33,015 nucleotides of DNA from Halolamina rubra (GCF_000739555.1 NZ_BBJN01000038.1:1-33015), one strand, 5' to 3'. Counted from the stretch's first letter, positions 14,244 to 22,819 are shown. Translations and numbers: made by a program. The notes: generated by a model not told the origin, from the sequence alone.

Positions 14244-15008
14244 ATGCAAGGGCAAAGAACCGGCCTGATCGACGCGATCCGAATCGACGTCGCGCGCCTC
14301 CACGCGACGTGGATGGAGCTGGCGTTCCCCAGACAGCTCGACCCCAGCAGCGTGCTCGGCCGCTGGGAGCCCGAAACCGGCCCCCAGAAGGCGGCGTACT
14401 ACGCGTGGGCCGCCGTCGGGATTCCGCTGGTCGTGATCGGCTACCCGCTCCTCCTGCTCGGCTTCGCGACGCGCTACTACGCGACCAAGCTCGACTCCGC
14501 GACGACGCGGCTGGGGATCGTCGGCGTCGTCGGCCTCGCCGCGGTCACGTGGGGGCTGCTGACCGTCGGCGCCTGGGTCAGACAGTTCTCGACGAACGGG
14601 CTGATCGCCGTCGGCGCCGCCGGCGGCGTCGCGACAGTCTCGGCCGGGCTCGCGTTCGTGCTCTCCCGTCGCGGCGGCCGGCTGACCAGCGTGCTGCTCG
14701 CCTACCCGGCGGCGATGACCGCGCTGTTCCTCCCGCCGGTCGTGGCTGCGCTGTACTCCCCCGCGCTGGCTGGCGTGCTCACGGGCTCGACCAACCTCGC
14801 GATCTGGATCCTCGACAACGTGCTGACGGTCGGCGGGCTGAACCAGCTCATCCGCGACCGGTTCGCCCTGGAAGGGCCGGCGTACGTCGCGATGTGGTTC
14901 GGGATCGCGGTCCCGCTCGGCTGGCTGCTCGGCGGCGTCGTGACGCTGGCCGACGTGATCCGCCCGCAGGAGAGTAGCTCGACCGCCTCGAGCTCCGGTC
15001 AGTTCTAG
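14244..15008 (+). CDS. Polytopic membrane protein of unknown function
   Basis: This 254-residue protein has an N-terminal amphipathic region (about residues 1-50, ending ETGPQKAAYY). Five or so hydrophobic spans follow: AWAAVGIPLVVIGYPLLLLG, LGIVGVVGLAAVTWGLLTVG, LIAVGAAGGVATVSAGLAFV, VLLAYPAAMTALFLPPVVAALY and MWFGIAVPLGWLLGGVVTLA. I do not recognise a domain. The start is the ATG at 14244. The gene meets the DUF373 gene head-on: the tetranucleotide CTAG at 15005-15008 supplies the TAG stop of both. Confidence 0.78.
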   Translation: MQGQRTGLIDAIRIDVARLHATWMELAFPRQLDPSSVLGRWEPETGPQKAAYYAWAAVGIPLVVIGYPLLLLGFATRYYATKLDSATTRLGIVGVVGLAAVTWGLLTVGAWVRQFSTNGLIAVGAAGGVATVSAGLAFVLSRRGGRLTSVLLAYPAAMTALFLPPVVAALYSPALAGVLTGSTNLAIWILDNVLTVGGLNQLIRDRFALEGPAYVAMWFGIAVPLGWLLGGVVTLADVIRPQESSSTASSSGQF

Positions 15009-16152
15009 GACTGCTCGGGGTCGCCGTCGGACTCCTCGCCGGCGACGTTCTCCTCTTCGACGTCCTCGGTGACCTGTGACGCGACGCGGACGCCGACCAG
15101 CGAGACGACGATCCCCGCGACGATGAAGCCGAGCAGGCGCTGGCCCGGCTGGAACGTGATCTCGACGCTCAGAAGCGAGAGCGTCAGGTGGGGGATGTCC
15201 GCCTGCTGTTCGAGGAAGTAGCCCGCGAACCCGCGGATCACCAGCCCGACGGCGACGATGCCGAACGGGAGGTTCAACACGGGCGAGGTGAGTCGCTCGT
15301 CGCGGAGCCGTTCGTCGACCACCCGGCCGGCGGAGGCCGTCAGCGCCGCCAGCGCCAGCCACGGCACCGCGTCGTAGACGAACAGGACGAACCGGATCAC
15401 CGCCGGGTCGCGCCCGCCTCGGTCGCCGAGAGCCCGCCGAGGAAGGCGCCGACGAGCGCCAGCCCGACGCCGACGGCGTACGTGACGACAGACACCTGCC
15501 CCGAGTAGAGCGCCTCGCGAACCTGTTCTGGGGTGTTCTCCAGGCGGTCGTCGATGGCGAGCCCCTTGAACAGCAACACGGCGCCCAGCAGCGACGCGAG
15601 CCCGGCCATCGCGATCTCCGGCGAGAACTGGATCGCCAGCGCCGGCAGCACGAGGAGGGCGACGCCCAGGGGGACGAGCACCGTCTTCCGCATCTCCTCG
15701 TCGCCGAGAAACTGCTTCAGCAGGTAGTACGTCGACTCGATGTCCCGCGCCTGCCGGACGACGACGCGGTCGACGCCGTCGACGCCGACGCGTGACTCGA
15801 CGATGGGGACGACGCGCTCGTCCTCGGCGCTGTCGACGACGACGATGGCGGAGTCCGGCGAGTAGCGCTCCAGCAGGTCGTCGATCTGGCGGGCGATCGC
15901 GCGGTCGGCGTTGACGCGGGAGTCGGCGCCGCCGGAGACCACCGCGACGGTGGCGTCGTCGCCGCTGTCGGTCAGATCCCGGGTGACCCTGAGCGCCTCG
16001 AGCAGACAGTTGACGCTCGCGTCCTCGGGGTCTGCCAGCCCCACGTCCGTGACGAGCGAGCGGACCGCCTCCCAGCCGGCCACCGGCATCGACGCGCCCG
16101 TCTTGGCGCCGACGTCGTTCGAGCGGTCCACACAGAGGACCAGCGTGCTCAC
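15005..16152 (-). pseudogene. DUF373 family membrane protein, split by an apparent frameshift
   Basis: The upstream frame (15397-16152, 251 aa) has the soluble DUF373 N-terminus, MSTLVLCVDRSNDVGAKTG, the block VVSGGADSRVNADRAIARQID and the first membrane spans. It ends shortly after GAFLGGLSATEAG. The downstream frame (15005-15400, 131 aa) continues with more membrane spans, IRFVLFVYDAVPWLALAALTASAGRVVDERLRDE and LNLPFGIVAVGLVIRGFAGYFLEQ, and an acidic tail. Together they make about 382 residues, the size I expect for haloarchaeal DUF373 proteins. One missing base at about 15410-15411 (GC for GCC) would join them as TEAGADPAVIRF. A 4-bp GTGA overlap could instead mean two coupled genes, but length argues for one. 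The function is unknown. Confidence 0.78.
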
Positions 16153-16227
16153 GCGCGGAGGGACGGGCCCCGGGACGTTAAGCTTCTGGTCAGGTCCCGG
16201 CGGCCGGCTGCGGCTCCCGGCGGTCGA

Positions 16228-17232
16228 TCACGCCCGGAACTGGAACCCCAGCCCGTCGGCGTCGACGCGGCTGGCGATCCCGGCGCCGAAGGCGTACGCC
16301 ACCGCGCGGGCGCCCATGCCCACGCGAGCCAGCGGGCCGCGCTGGGGCTCGAACTCGCGGACGCTCACTTCCTCGCCGAGCTCGTCCTCGAGGCGGTCGG
16401 TCACGTCCTCCCGGCTGCCGATCTCGTCGACGAGCCCCATCTCGGCGGCCTCGTCGCCCAGGTAGATCCGGGCCTCGGTGTCGCGGATCTCGCTCTCCTC
16501 CAGCGCGCGGCCCTCGGCGACGCGGTCGACGAAGCGGTCGTACAGCCCGTCGATGATCCCCTGGAGGTACTCGCGTTCGTCCTCCTCGATCTCCTTCAGG
16601 GGAGTGCCGGCGTCCTTGTACTCGCCGGCGGTGAACTGCTCGTAGCTCACCCCGAGCCGGTCCGCGAGGTCGGCGACGTTCGGGCGGGAGCCGATCACGC
16701 CGATCGAGCCGACGACGGAGGGCTCCCTGGCCCAGATCTCGTCACAGCCGGCGGCGATCCAGTAGCCGCCGCTGGCACACACGTCGGTCGCGTAGGCGAT
16801 CGTCGGGCCGTCAAACGACTCCGCGGCGTTGCGGATGTCCTCGCTGGGGACCACCTCGCCGCCGGGGGTGTTGAGTTTGACCAGCAGCGCGTCGACGGCG
16901 GGGTCCTCGTCCGCGTTGTCGATCTGTTCGGCGATCTCGTCGGCGGTCGCCCCCACGGGACCGGTCGGGACGGGGTTGCTGCCGCCGCCGTCGCGGGTGA
17001 TCGGCCCCTCGACGCCGACCTCGGCGACGTTGTACGTCGGGAACTGGCTCGCCGCCAGCCCGGAGGCGAAGCGGACGGCGGCGGCGCCGAGGAGCAACAC
17101 GAGGAGGATGCCGAGCAGGTCCGCGAGATCCGCGGCGAACTCCACGAACAGCAGCCAGCCCGCGAGCAGCGCGAACAACGTCACGCCCGCGATCACGAGC
17201 AGCTGTCCCAGTCGGTCGGAGCTGTTGGACAT
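16228..17232 (-). CDS. sppA: Signal peptide peptidase SppA-type S49 membrane protease
   Basis: This 334-residue membrane protease cleaves leftover signal peptides or other membrane peptides. Two N-terminal hydrophobic spans (LLVIAGVTLFALLAGWLLFV and LLGILLVLLLGAAAVRF) anchor it. The S49 domain follows, with LLVKLNTPGGEVVPSEDIRNA, the nucleophile Ser in VCASGGYWIAAGCDEI, then GSIGVIGSRPNVADLADRLGV and the general-base Lys in FTAGEYKDAGTP. This single-domain length is typical of archaeal SppA. The start is the ATG at 17232 (MSNSSDRLGQL); an AT-rich stretch about 26 nt upstream (minus strand TTTTTTGTACC) supports it. It follows the DUF373 gene's direction with a 75-bp gap. Confidence 0.9.
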   Translation of the reverse strand: MSNSSDRLGQLLVIAGVTLFALLAGWLLFVEFAADLADLLGILLVLLLGAAAVRFASGLAASQFPTYNVAEVGVEGPITRDGGGSNPVPTGPVGATADEIAEQIDNADEDPAVDALLVKLNTPGGEVVPSEDIRNAAESFDGPTIAYATDVCASGGYWIAAGCDEIWAREPSVVGSIGVIGSRPNVADLADRLGVSYEQFTAGEYKDAGTPLKEIEEDEREYLQGIIDGLYDRFVDRVAEGRALEESEIRDTEARIYLGDEAAEMGLVDEIGSREDVTDRLEDELGEEVSVREFEPQRGPLARVGMGARAVAYAFGAGIASRVDADGLGFQFRA

Positions 17233-17344
17233 GGGCGCTACTGCGACGGCGTGGTACAAAAAATGGTGGTCGCCGGCGTCGACGGCGCCGGGGCTATCGG
17301 GGCTGCGTCACGGAAAAACGAAGTACGATCCGTCGCGTCGGAAG

Positions 17345-18268
17345 TTACAGCAGGCCGGTCTTCTGCAGCTTCATCAGGTCCTCGGTGTCGAGGGTCTCGC
17401 CCTCCTTGAACTTCTGGTAGATCTCCTCGGCCTCCTCCTTCTCCTCTTCCATCTTCTGCTCGCGCTCGTCCTTGCGCTCCTCCTCTTCCTCCTTGTCGAG
17501 TTCGCGCAGGCGCTTCTGGACGCGCACGAAGTCCTCGTGGTGGCGGTCGGCGGCCTCCTGGGCCTCGACGAACAGCTCGTGCATCTCGTCGGCCTCGTCG
17601 CGGATCTCGTCGGCCTCGCGGTAGGCCTCGATCATCTCGTTGTGGTGCTCCTGGGCCTTGTCCGCCAGCTCCGTCACCTTCTGGTGGTGCTGGCTGGCCT
17701 CGGAGCGGACCTCCTCCGCCTTCTCGATCTTCTCTTCGAGCTCGTCGCTCTGGTCGACTTTCTCCTCGCGCTCGGCGAGCTGCTCGCGCTTCTCCTCGAT
17801 CTTCTCGATGAGTTCGCGCTCGTCCTCGGCGGAGAGCACCTCGGTCTGCTGGCGGAACTCGAGGTCCTCGATCTCCTCGCGGAGCTCCTCGGCGTCCTTG
17901 CCGTCGTCGAGCTCGAGGTCCTCCTTCATCTCCTCGACCTCGTCGAACAGCTCGTTCGCGTCGGCGTTGAGCTCGTTCCGCTTCTCCTTGTGCTCCTGGA
18001 CCTGCTCGTTGAGCTCGTCGCGCTGCTCGCGGTGCTCCTGTGCCTCGTCGACCTTCTCTCGGGTCTTGGCGTTCAGGTCGTCCCGCTTGGACGCGCGCTC
18101 CGAGGCGATCTGGTTCAGGTCGTTCCGCCGGTCGCGCAGCTGGCCGGCGAGTTTGATGAGTTCGCCCTTAGAACCGTCCTCCAGTTTATCGTCGGGGAGG
18201 TCGACGTTGTCGGAGTCGTTCAGTGCTTCGATGTCGTACTTCTCGAGTACGTCCTGTTTCGTTACCAT
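17345..18268 (-). CDS. Long coiled-coil protein of unknown function
   Basis: This 307-residue protein is almost all charged heptads from about residue 40 to 280, rich in Glu, Lys, Arg, Asp and Gln, so it should form an extended coiled coil. The N-terminus (MVTKQDVLEKYDIEALNDS) and the C-terminus (FKEGETLDTEDLMKLQKTGLL) are short non-coil caps that look conserved. No ATPase or hinge motif is present, so it is not a full SMC or Rad50 protein. Similar coiled-coil proteins are widespread in haloarchaea without a known role; a scaffold or cell-shape function is a guess. The next gene in the same direction is sppA (112-bp gap). Confidence 0.85.
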   Translation of the reverse strand: MVTKQDVLEKYDIEALNDSDNVDLPDDKLEDGSKGELIKLAGQLRDRRNDLNQIASERASKRDDLNAKTREKVDEAQEHREQRDELNEQVQEHKEKRNELNADANELFDEVEEMKEDLELDDGKDAEELREEIEDLEFRQQTEVLSAEDERELIEKIEEKREQLAEREEKVDQSDELEEKIEKAEEVRSEASQHHQKVTELADKAQEHHNEMIEAYREADEIRDEADEMHELFVEAQEAADRHHEDFVRVQKRLRELDKEEEEERKDEREQKMEEEKEEAEEIYQKFKEGETLDTEDLMKLQKTGLL

Positions 18269-18371
18269 GCTAATCGAACCTCTGTACCATCCGCCCTCCG
18301 GACACAGCGGACGCTCGTGAAACCGCAGTAAATCGTGGATAAGAGTTCCCGATCATTCTGCGTGCGGTGCC

Positions 18372-18394
18372 ACCAGCGCCGGAGGCGTTCTGGT
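18372..18394. repeat. Short imperfect palindrome upstream of DUF371
   Basis: ACCAG-CGCC-GGA-GGCG-TT-CTGGT forms a 9-bp stem with a two-base bulge and a three-base loop. On the minus strand it reads ACCAGAACGC then CTCC. It shares the 10-nt arm ACCAGAACGC and the TCC loop with the perfect hairpin at 20028-20050. It sits in the 281-bp gap between the coiled-coil gene and DUF371; apart from this and an AT-rich box near 18419-18427 nothing else is visible there. Confidence 0.45.
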
Positions 18395-18549
18395 ACCTGA
18401 ACGTATGCTACTGGCGTAGTTAAATTCTTCGGTGAATCGTGGGTGTAATTGCGTCACACGGTCTCTATCGGCCGTCACGGACCCACACACCGCCCGGAGG
18501 GTCGTTCGAGTTCGGCAGGCACTTCCGGCGGCGTCGCCGACCGGCGGGT

Positions 18550-19047
18550 ATGAGCGACGCCGACGCGGCCCCCGGCGCGGGCGACGACGGGACGGCCGAC
18601 GACCACGACGAGACTACCGCCGTCGAACGGATCCACGCCCGCGGCCACGAGCACGTCGCGGGCACACACGAGAGCACCGTCGAACTGACGAGCGACGACT
18701 GGCTCACCCCCGCGGGAGACTGCATCGTCGGCGTCGAAGCCGACACCACGCCCGCCGAGTTCGACGAGGCGTTCGTCGGCGCCTGCCAGTCCGCGGCGGC
18801 GACGATCACCGCCGAGTTCGCCGTCGAAACCGAGGAGGGAACACTCACGGACACCATCACCGGTCGCGGCGACCCGGAGCTCACGTTCGAGGGCGACCGC
18901 AGCCTCGTCGGCCGGACCAGCGAGTACGTCGACGACCGGACCGTGTTCGTCGGAGCCGACGGCGCCGCCGCCGACCTGAATCGCGACCTGATCGACGCGC
19001 TCGCCGACGGGGCGACGCTGACGCTGACGCTGACCGTCGAGCCGTAA
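18550..19047 (+). CDS. DUF371 family protein
   Basis: This is a 165-residue soluble protein. After an acidic low-complexity N-terminus (residues 1-25) comes the DUF371 domain. Its family pattern is IHARGHEHVAGTHESTVELT followed by TPAGDCIVGVEADTTPAEF, GRGDPELTFEGDRSLVGRTSEY and a final LADGATLTLTLTVEP. The domain is archaeal and of unknown function. The start is the ATG at 18550; the frame is open upstream to 18439, but that part is Arg-rich and unlike the family. Endonuclease III follows 50 bp downstream in the same direction. Confidence 0.88.
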   Translation: MSDADAAPGAGDDGTADDHDETTAVERIHARGHEHVAGTHESTVELTSDDWLTPAGDCIVGVEADTTPAEFDEAFVGACQSAAATITAEFAVETEEGTLTDTITGRGDPELTFEGDRSLVGRTSEYVDDRTVFVGADGAAADLNRDLIDALADGATLTLTLTVEP

Positions 19048-19097
19048 CGACCGCCGCTGCCGGGCGATTTTTGCGGCCGCCGCGCCAACACCGGCGC

Positions 19098-19928
19098 ATG
19101 AGCGACGACGCCGACGACCGACCCGACGAGCCGTCGAGGAACATCAGCGGCGGCCCCGAGGGTGGTGGCGAGGCGGTCGTCTACGGCGACGGCGAACCCG
19201 AGACGCGCGCCGAGGCGGTCGTCGACGAACTCGGCGCGATGTACTGGCAGAAGGCCTACGGCGGCCAGGACGGGTTCGAGTGTCTCGTGCGGACGATCCT
19301 GAGTCAGAACACGAGCGACAAAGCCAGTCAGCCGGCGCACGACAGCCTGATGAGTCGGTACGGGGAGCGTGGGGATCTCGCCGAGTCGCTCGGCGACGCG
19401 GCACAGGACGAACTCGCCGAGACCATCGCCTCGGCCGGACTGTACAACCAGAAGTCCGAGACGATCATCCGGCTCGCGAACAGAGTCGTCGACGAGTACG
19501 GCGGCGAGGCGGGCTTCGACGAGTTCGTCAAAACCGGCGACCCCGACGAGGTCCGGGACGCGCTCCTCGAGATGAAGGGCGTCGGCCCGAAAACCGCCGA
19601 CTGCGTGCTGCTGTTCTCGGGCGGCCGCGGCGGCGTCTTCCCCGTCGACACGCACGTCCACCGCATCGCGCGCCGGATGGGGCTCGCGCCTGCCGACGCC
19701 GACCACGAGCAGGTCCGGCAGGCGATCGAGGCCGCGGTTCCGCCGGAGAAGTGCGGCTTCGGCCACACGGCGATGATCCAGTTCGGGCGGGAGTACTGCA
19801 CCGCCCGTGAGCCGGCGTGTCTCGACGGACCAGAGGCGTGCCCGCTGGTGGCGCACTGCGACCAAGTCGGCATCGACGAACTGTCGGGCGCGGTCGTCGA
19901 CCCGGCGGAGGTCGTCGCCGAGGACTAA
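19098..19928 (+). CDS. nth: Endonuclease III-like DNA glycosylase/AP lyase
   Basis: This is a 276-residue HhH-GPD enzyme for base-excision repair of oxidised pyrimidines. The helix-hairpin-helix is MKGVGPKTADCVLL with catalytic Lys165, and the GPD loop is FPVDTHVHRIARR with Asp184. Four C-terminal cysteines (234, 241, 248 and 254) can ligate a [4Fe-4S] cluster; the second spacing is six residues rather than the two of the E. coli enzyme. The N-terminal 35 residues are a disordered acidic extension. The start is the ATG at 19098. The stop is followed by the hairpin-rich region downstream of fttA. A T8 run at 20015-20022 may help end this transcript. Confidence 0.9.
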   Translation: MSDDADDRPDEPSRNISGGPEGGGEAVVYGDGEPETRAEAVVDELGAMYWQKAYGGQDGFECLVRTILSQNTSDKASQPAHDSLMSRYGERGDLAESLGDAAQDELAETIASAGLYNQKSETIIRLANRVVDEYGGEAGFDEFVKTGDPDEVRDALLEMKGVGPKTADCVLLFSGGRGGVFPVDTHVHRIARRMGLAPADADHEQVRQAIEAAVPPEKCGFGHTAMIQFGREYCTAREPACLDGPEACPLVAHCDQVGIDELSGAVVDPAEVVAED

Positions 19929-19952
19929 CTGCGGAAAGAGCCTCTCTGGCGG

Positions 19953-20192
19953 TTACTCGAACCGGAACGTCTCGAGGTTCTTCGGCGCGAGCGAGTCCGT
20001 AGGACGAGTGAGCGTTTTTTTTGCATCACCAGAACGCTCCGCGTTCTGGTTAGCAGTCAAAACCCGTCGGGTTTTGACGACATGAACGGGTTTTGCGGGG
20101 GTCTGGCCGCAGGCGGCGGTTACGCCGCCCAGGACATGCCCCCGCAAAAACGGGTCACTTGAACCGGAACGTCTCGAGGTTCTTCGGCGCGA
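19953..20192 (-). mobile_element. Duplicated 3' end of fttA around a hairpin-rich insert (possible decayed integration site)
   Basis: The last codons of fttA are present twice in direct orientation. The 32-bp block from GAACCGGAACG to CGGCGCGA at 20161-20192 lies in the gene, and an identical block is at 19959-19990, offset by 202 bp. Both copies read APKNLETFRF plus a stop (TGA in the gene, TAA in the copy). Between them are several hairpins: ACCAGAACGC-TCC-GCGTTCTGGT (20028-20050), a 10-bp stem at 20056-20078 (arm GTCAAAACCC), an 11-bp long-range pair TTTTGCGGGGG/CCCCCGCAAAA (20091-20101 with 20139-20149) and GGCGGCG-GTTA-CGCCGCC (20112-20129). No integrase or transposase is present. A remnant or a non-autonomous element is inferred. 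Confidence 0.6.
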
Positions 20193-22086
20193 ACGTGCGC
20201 ATGTTGAACTCGTGGTACAGCGCCGAGGAGAAGTCCTGCACGGAGCTCTCGTCGCCGTGGACACAGAGCACCTTCTCCGGGCGCGGGCTCATGTTCCGGA
20301 CGAAGTTCATCAGCCCCTCGCGGTCCGCGTGGCCGGAGAACCCGTCGACGGTCTCCACGTCCATCTTCAGCGTCAGCTTCGACCCGCGGCCGTCGCGGCC
20401 CGAGCCGAAGTCCGAGACCGGGATCTCGTCCCAGCCGTTCTGGATGCGTCGCCCGAGCGTCCCCTGGGCCTGGTAGCCGACGAAGGTGAGCGTGGAGTCC
20501 TCGTCGCTGCCGAGGTGGCGCAGCCAGGACATGATCGGGCCGCCGGTGACCATCCCGGACGTCGAGAGGATGATCGCCGGACCGTCGTCGACGACCTCCT
20601 GTCGCTCCTCCTCGCCGCCGTCGATGTGGTTGAACTGCTCGGCGAGGAACGGGTTCTCGTCCTCGTGGAAGATGCGGTCCTGCAGCTCGTCCCGCAGGTA
20701 CTCGGGGTAGGTGGTGTGGATCGCCGTCGCCTCCCAGATCATCCCGTCGAGGTGGACGGGCATCTCCGGGATCTTCCCCGAGCGCATCGCCTCCTCGATG
20801 ACGAGCATGATCTCCTGGGACCGACCGACGGCGAAGGCGGGGATCAGCACCTTCCCGCCCTTCTCGTGGGCCTCGTTGATCACGTCGATCAGCGCCTCCT
20901 CGGAGTCCTCCTGGTCGGTCTGGTAGTCGTTTCGGCCCCCGTAGGTGGACTCCATCACCAGCGCCTCGACGCGGGGGAAGTCGTTGACGGCGCCGTTGAA
21001 CAGGCGGGTGTCGTCGTAGTGGATGTCGCCCGAGAACGCGACGTTGTACAGCCCGTCGCCGACGTGGAAGTGGCTCACGGCGGAGCCGAGGATGTGGCCC
21101 GCGTTGTGGAAGGTGAGCTTCAGGTCCGGCGCGATGTCGGTCACGTCGCCGTACTCCAGCGGGATGCAGTGCTTGATCGCCTCGCGAACCTGCGCGGAGT
21201 CGTACGGCGGCGTCCGCCCCTCCTTCGCGGCCACGTCGAGGTAGTCGAGCGTCAGCAGCCCCATCAGGTCACGGGTGGGCTCCGTACAGTAGATCGGGCC
21301 GTCGTAGCCGTACTTGAACAGCAGCGGGATCAGCGCGGAGTGGTCGAGGTGGGCGTGGGTCAGGACGACCGCGTCGAGGTTCTGTGCCCCCGCACCGAGC
21401 GCCTCGGGAATCTGGAGGTACGGCACCTCGCCCTCGGCGCCCGGCTTGTCGCCGCAGTCGACGAGCACGCGCGTCTCCGCGGTGTTGAGGATGAACGCGG
21501 CGCGGCCGACCTCGCGACAGCAGCCGAGCGTGGTGATCCGGACCCACTGCTCGTCCTGCATCTCCTCGCGGTGGATCTGCCGGCCCACGCGTTCGAGGAT
21601 GTCTCGGCGCTCCTGGCGCTCCTGTTTCAGGAAGTTCCGGACGTTCGACACCGTCGACGACTCGATCGGCGGCGTCCGGACGACCTCGGGCGTCCAGCCC
21701 ACCTCCCGGGTGATCTCCCGGAGCGTGGAGCCGTGGCGGCCGATCACCATGCCGGGCTTCTCGGCCTCGATGACGACCTCGCCGGTGTCCTCGTGGAAAT
21801 CCAGATCCTGGACGCCGGCCTCCTCCGGGATCACGTCCATGACCTTCTCGCGTGCCTCCGCGGGACGGGAGAGCACGTCCGGGTCGGGACGGACCGTGAT
21901 GCGCTTGCGAAGCTTGGAGGCCAGCTGGCGGACCAGGTTGCCGTCGCCGGCGAACTCCTTGGGGTCCCGGGTGTAGACGACCAGCTCCGGCCCCTCGTAC
22001 TTCACGTCGGTGATGGAGATCGTGCTGGGGATCTCGGCCTCGATCTCACTTTTCAACTCCTCGAGTTGCGTATCTACTTGACTCAT
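20155..22086 (-). CDS. fttA: FttA/aCPSF1, beta-CASP ribonuclease and transcription termination factor
   Basis: This is a 643-residue archaeal cleavage-and-polyadenylation-factor homologue. Residues 1 to about 145 hold two KH-like RNA-binding domains (GMVIGRHGSTLREIT in the second). The metallo-beta-lactamase domain follows with THAHLDHSALIPLL, HNAGHILGSAVSHF and FSGDIHYDD. The beta-CASP part has LIPAFAVGRSQEIMLVIEEA, ILSTSGMVTGGP, GYQAQGTLGRRI and SGHADREGLMNFV. The protein ends PKNLETFRFK. In characterised archaea this factor cuts nascent RNA behind RNA polymerase and terminates transcription, and is usually essential. The start is the ATG at 22086. The gene is divergent from the Nudix gene, and its 3' end has been duplicated just downstream. 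Confidence 0.95.
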   Translation of the reverse strand: MSQVDTQLEELKSEIEAEIPSTISITDVKYEGPELVVYTRDPKEFAGDGNLVRQLASKLRKRITVRPDPDVLSRPAEAREKVMDVIPEEAGVQDLDFHEDTGEVVIEAEKPGMVIGRHGSTLREITREVGWTPEVVRTPPIESSTVSNVRNFLKQERQERRDILERVGRQIHREEMQDEQWVRITTLGCCREVGRAAFILNTAETRVLVDCGDKPGAEGEVPYLQIPEALGAGAQNLDAVVLTHAHLDHSALIPLLFKYGYDGPIYCTEPTRDLMGLLTLDYLDVAAKEGRTPPYDSAQVREAIKHCIPLEYGDVTDIAPDLKLTFHNAGHILGSAVSHFHVGDGLYNVAFSGDIHYDDTRLFNGAVNDFPRVEALVMESTYGGRNDYQTDQEDSEEALIDVINEAHEKGGKVLIPAFAVGRSQEIMLVIEEAMRSGKIPEMPVHLDGMIWEATAIHTTYPEYLRDELQDRIFHEDENPFLAEQFNHIDGGEEERQEVVDDGPAIILSTSGMVTGGPIMSWLRHLGSDEDSTLTFVGYQAQGTLGRRIQNGWDEIPVSDFGSGRDGRGSKLTLKMDVETVDGFSGHADREGLMNFVRNMSPRPEKVLCVHGDESSVQDFSSALYHEFNMRTFAPKNLETFRFK

Positions 22087-22279
22087 GTGTCGAAGACGCT
22101 CGCGTCGGCGGCGTTGCCCGACGCGAGGGTAGCGGTGATCGCTTCGGTGGTGCCGCGCGGGAAAGTACAGCGAGAACCCGCTTACCCCGAAATATTCCCG
22201 CGCGGTGGTAAAAACCTTCCCAAAGCGGGTGCGCTCCGTCGGCCGACACGCTTTTCTCGGCACCGACGAACCGCCGACC

Positions 22280-22819
22280 GTGTTCGCGGACGACCCCGTC
22301 GACGAGCTGCCCGCGGCGACGCTCTGCCACCTCGTCGACCGTGGCGACGACGCGACCGGCACCGAGCAACCGGACGGTGACGACGCCGCAGCCGGCGACG
22401 AGACGCTGCTGATCCACAAGAAACGCGGCGTCGGCAGCGGCCAGTGGATCGGCCCCGGCGGCAAAGTCGAGCCCGGCGAGACGGTCCGGGAGTGCGTGGT
22501 CCGCGAGGTGCGCGAGGAGGTCGGGATCGACGTGCTCGACCCGGAGAAGGCGGGCGTGTTCGTCTACCGCTCGGACGGCTGGGACGCCGTCGTCCACGTG
22601 TTCCGCGCGACCGAGTACGCGGGCACGCCCGAGGAGACCGCGGAGGCCGACCCGCGGTGGTTCCCCGTCGACGACCTCCCCTTCGCGGAGATGTGGCAGA
22701 CCGACCGCGAGTGGCTCCCGCACGTCCTCGACGGCGGCACGTTCCGCGGGCGGTTCGTCTACAGCGACGGCGAACCGCAGGCGGTACGCATGGAGACCGG
22801 CGTGACGCCTTCCCTGTGA
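22280..22819 (+). CDS. Nudix hydrolase (MutT/8-oxo-dGTPase-like)
   Basis: This protein of about 179 residues hydrolyses a nucleoside diphosphate linked to another group; several relatives clean up oxidised dGTP. The complete Nudix box is GGKVEPGETVRECVVREVREEVGI (23 catalytic-box residues: G-x5-E-x7-REVREEVG-I). Upstream is LIHKKRGVGSGQWIGPGGK, and downstream WDAVVHVFRATEYAG and WFPVDDLPFAEMW, as in MutT-type proteins. The frame is open from a GTG at 22205, but the first 25 codons there have many A/T-ending codons, unlike the rest, and look like promoter DNA. I therefore prefer the GTG at 22280 (VFADDPVDELPAATL), with the start uncertain. A 15-20 residue acidic loop lies in the middle of the first strand pair. 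Confidence 0.85.
   Translation: MFADDPVDELPAATLCHLVDRGDDATGTEQPDGDDAAAGDETLLIHKKRGVGSGQWIGPGGKVEPGETVRECVVREVREEVGIDVLDPEKAGVFVYRSDGWDAVVHVFRATEYAGTPEETAEADPRWFPVDDLPFAEMWQTDREWLPHVLDGGTFRGRFVYSDGEPQAVRMETGVTPSL

Noticed and set aside
18439-18549. N-terminal extension of DUF371 from a GTG at 18439
   Set aside because: It is Arg/Pro/His-rich and unlike both the family and the acidic haloarchaeal norm; the ATG at 18550 gives a normal start.
19959-20192. tRNA-type attachment site
   Set aside because: The duplicated 32 bp are protein-coding codons of fttA; no tRNA fold or CCA-like end is present and no integrase is nearby.
20212-22380. A 722-codon plus-strand frame over fttA
   Set aside because: fttA on the other strand is unmistakable; this frame has no recognisable domain and has shadow composition.
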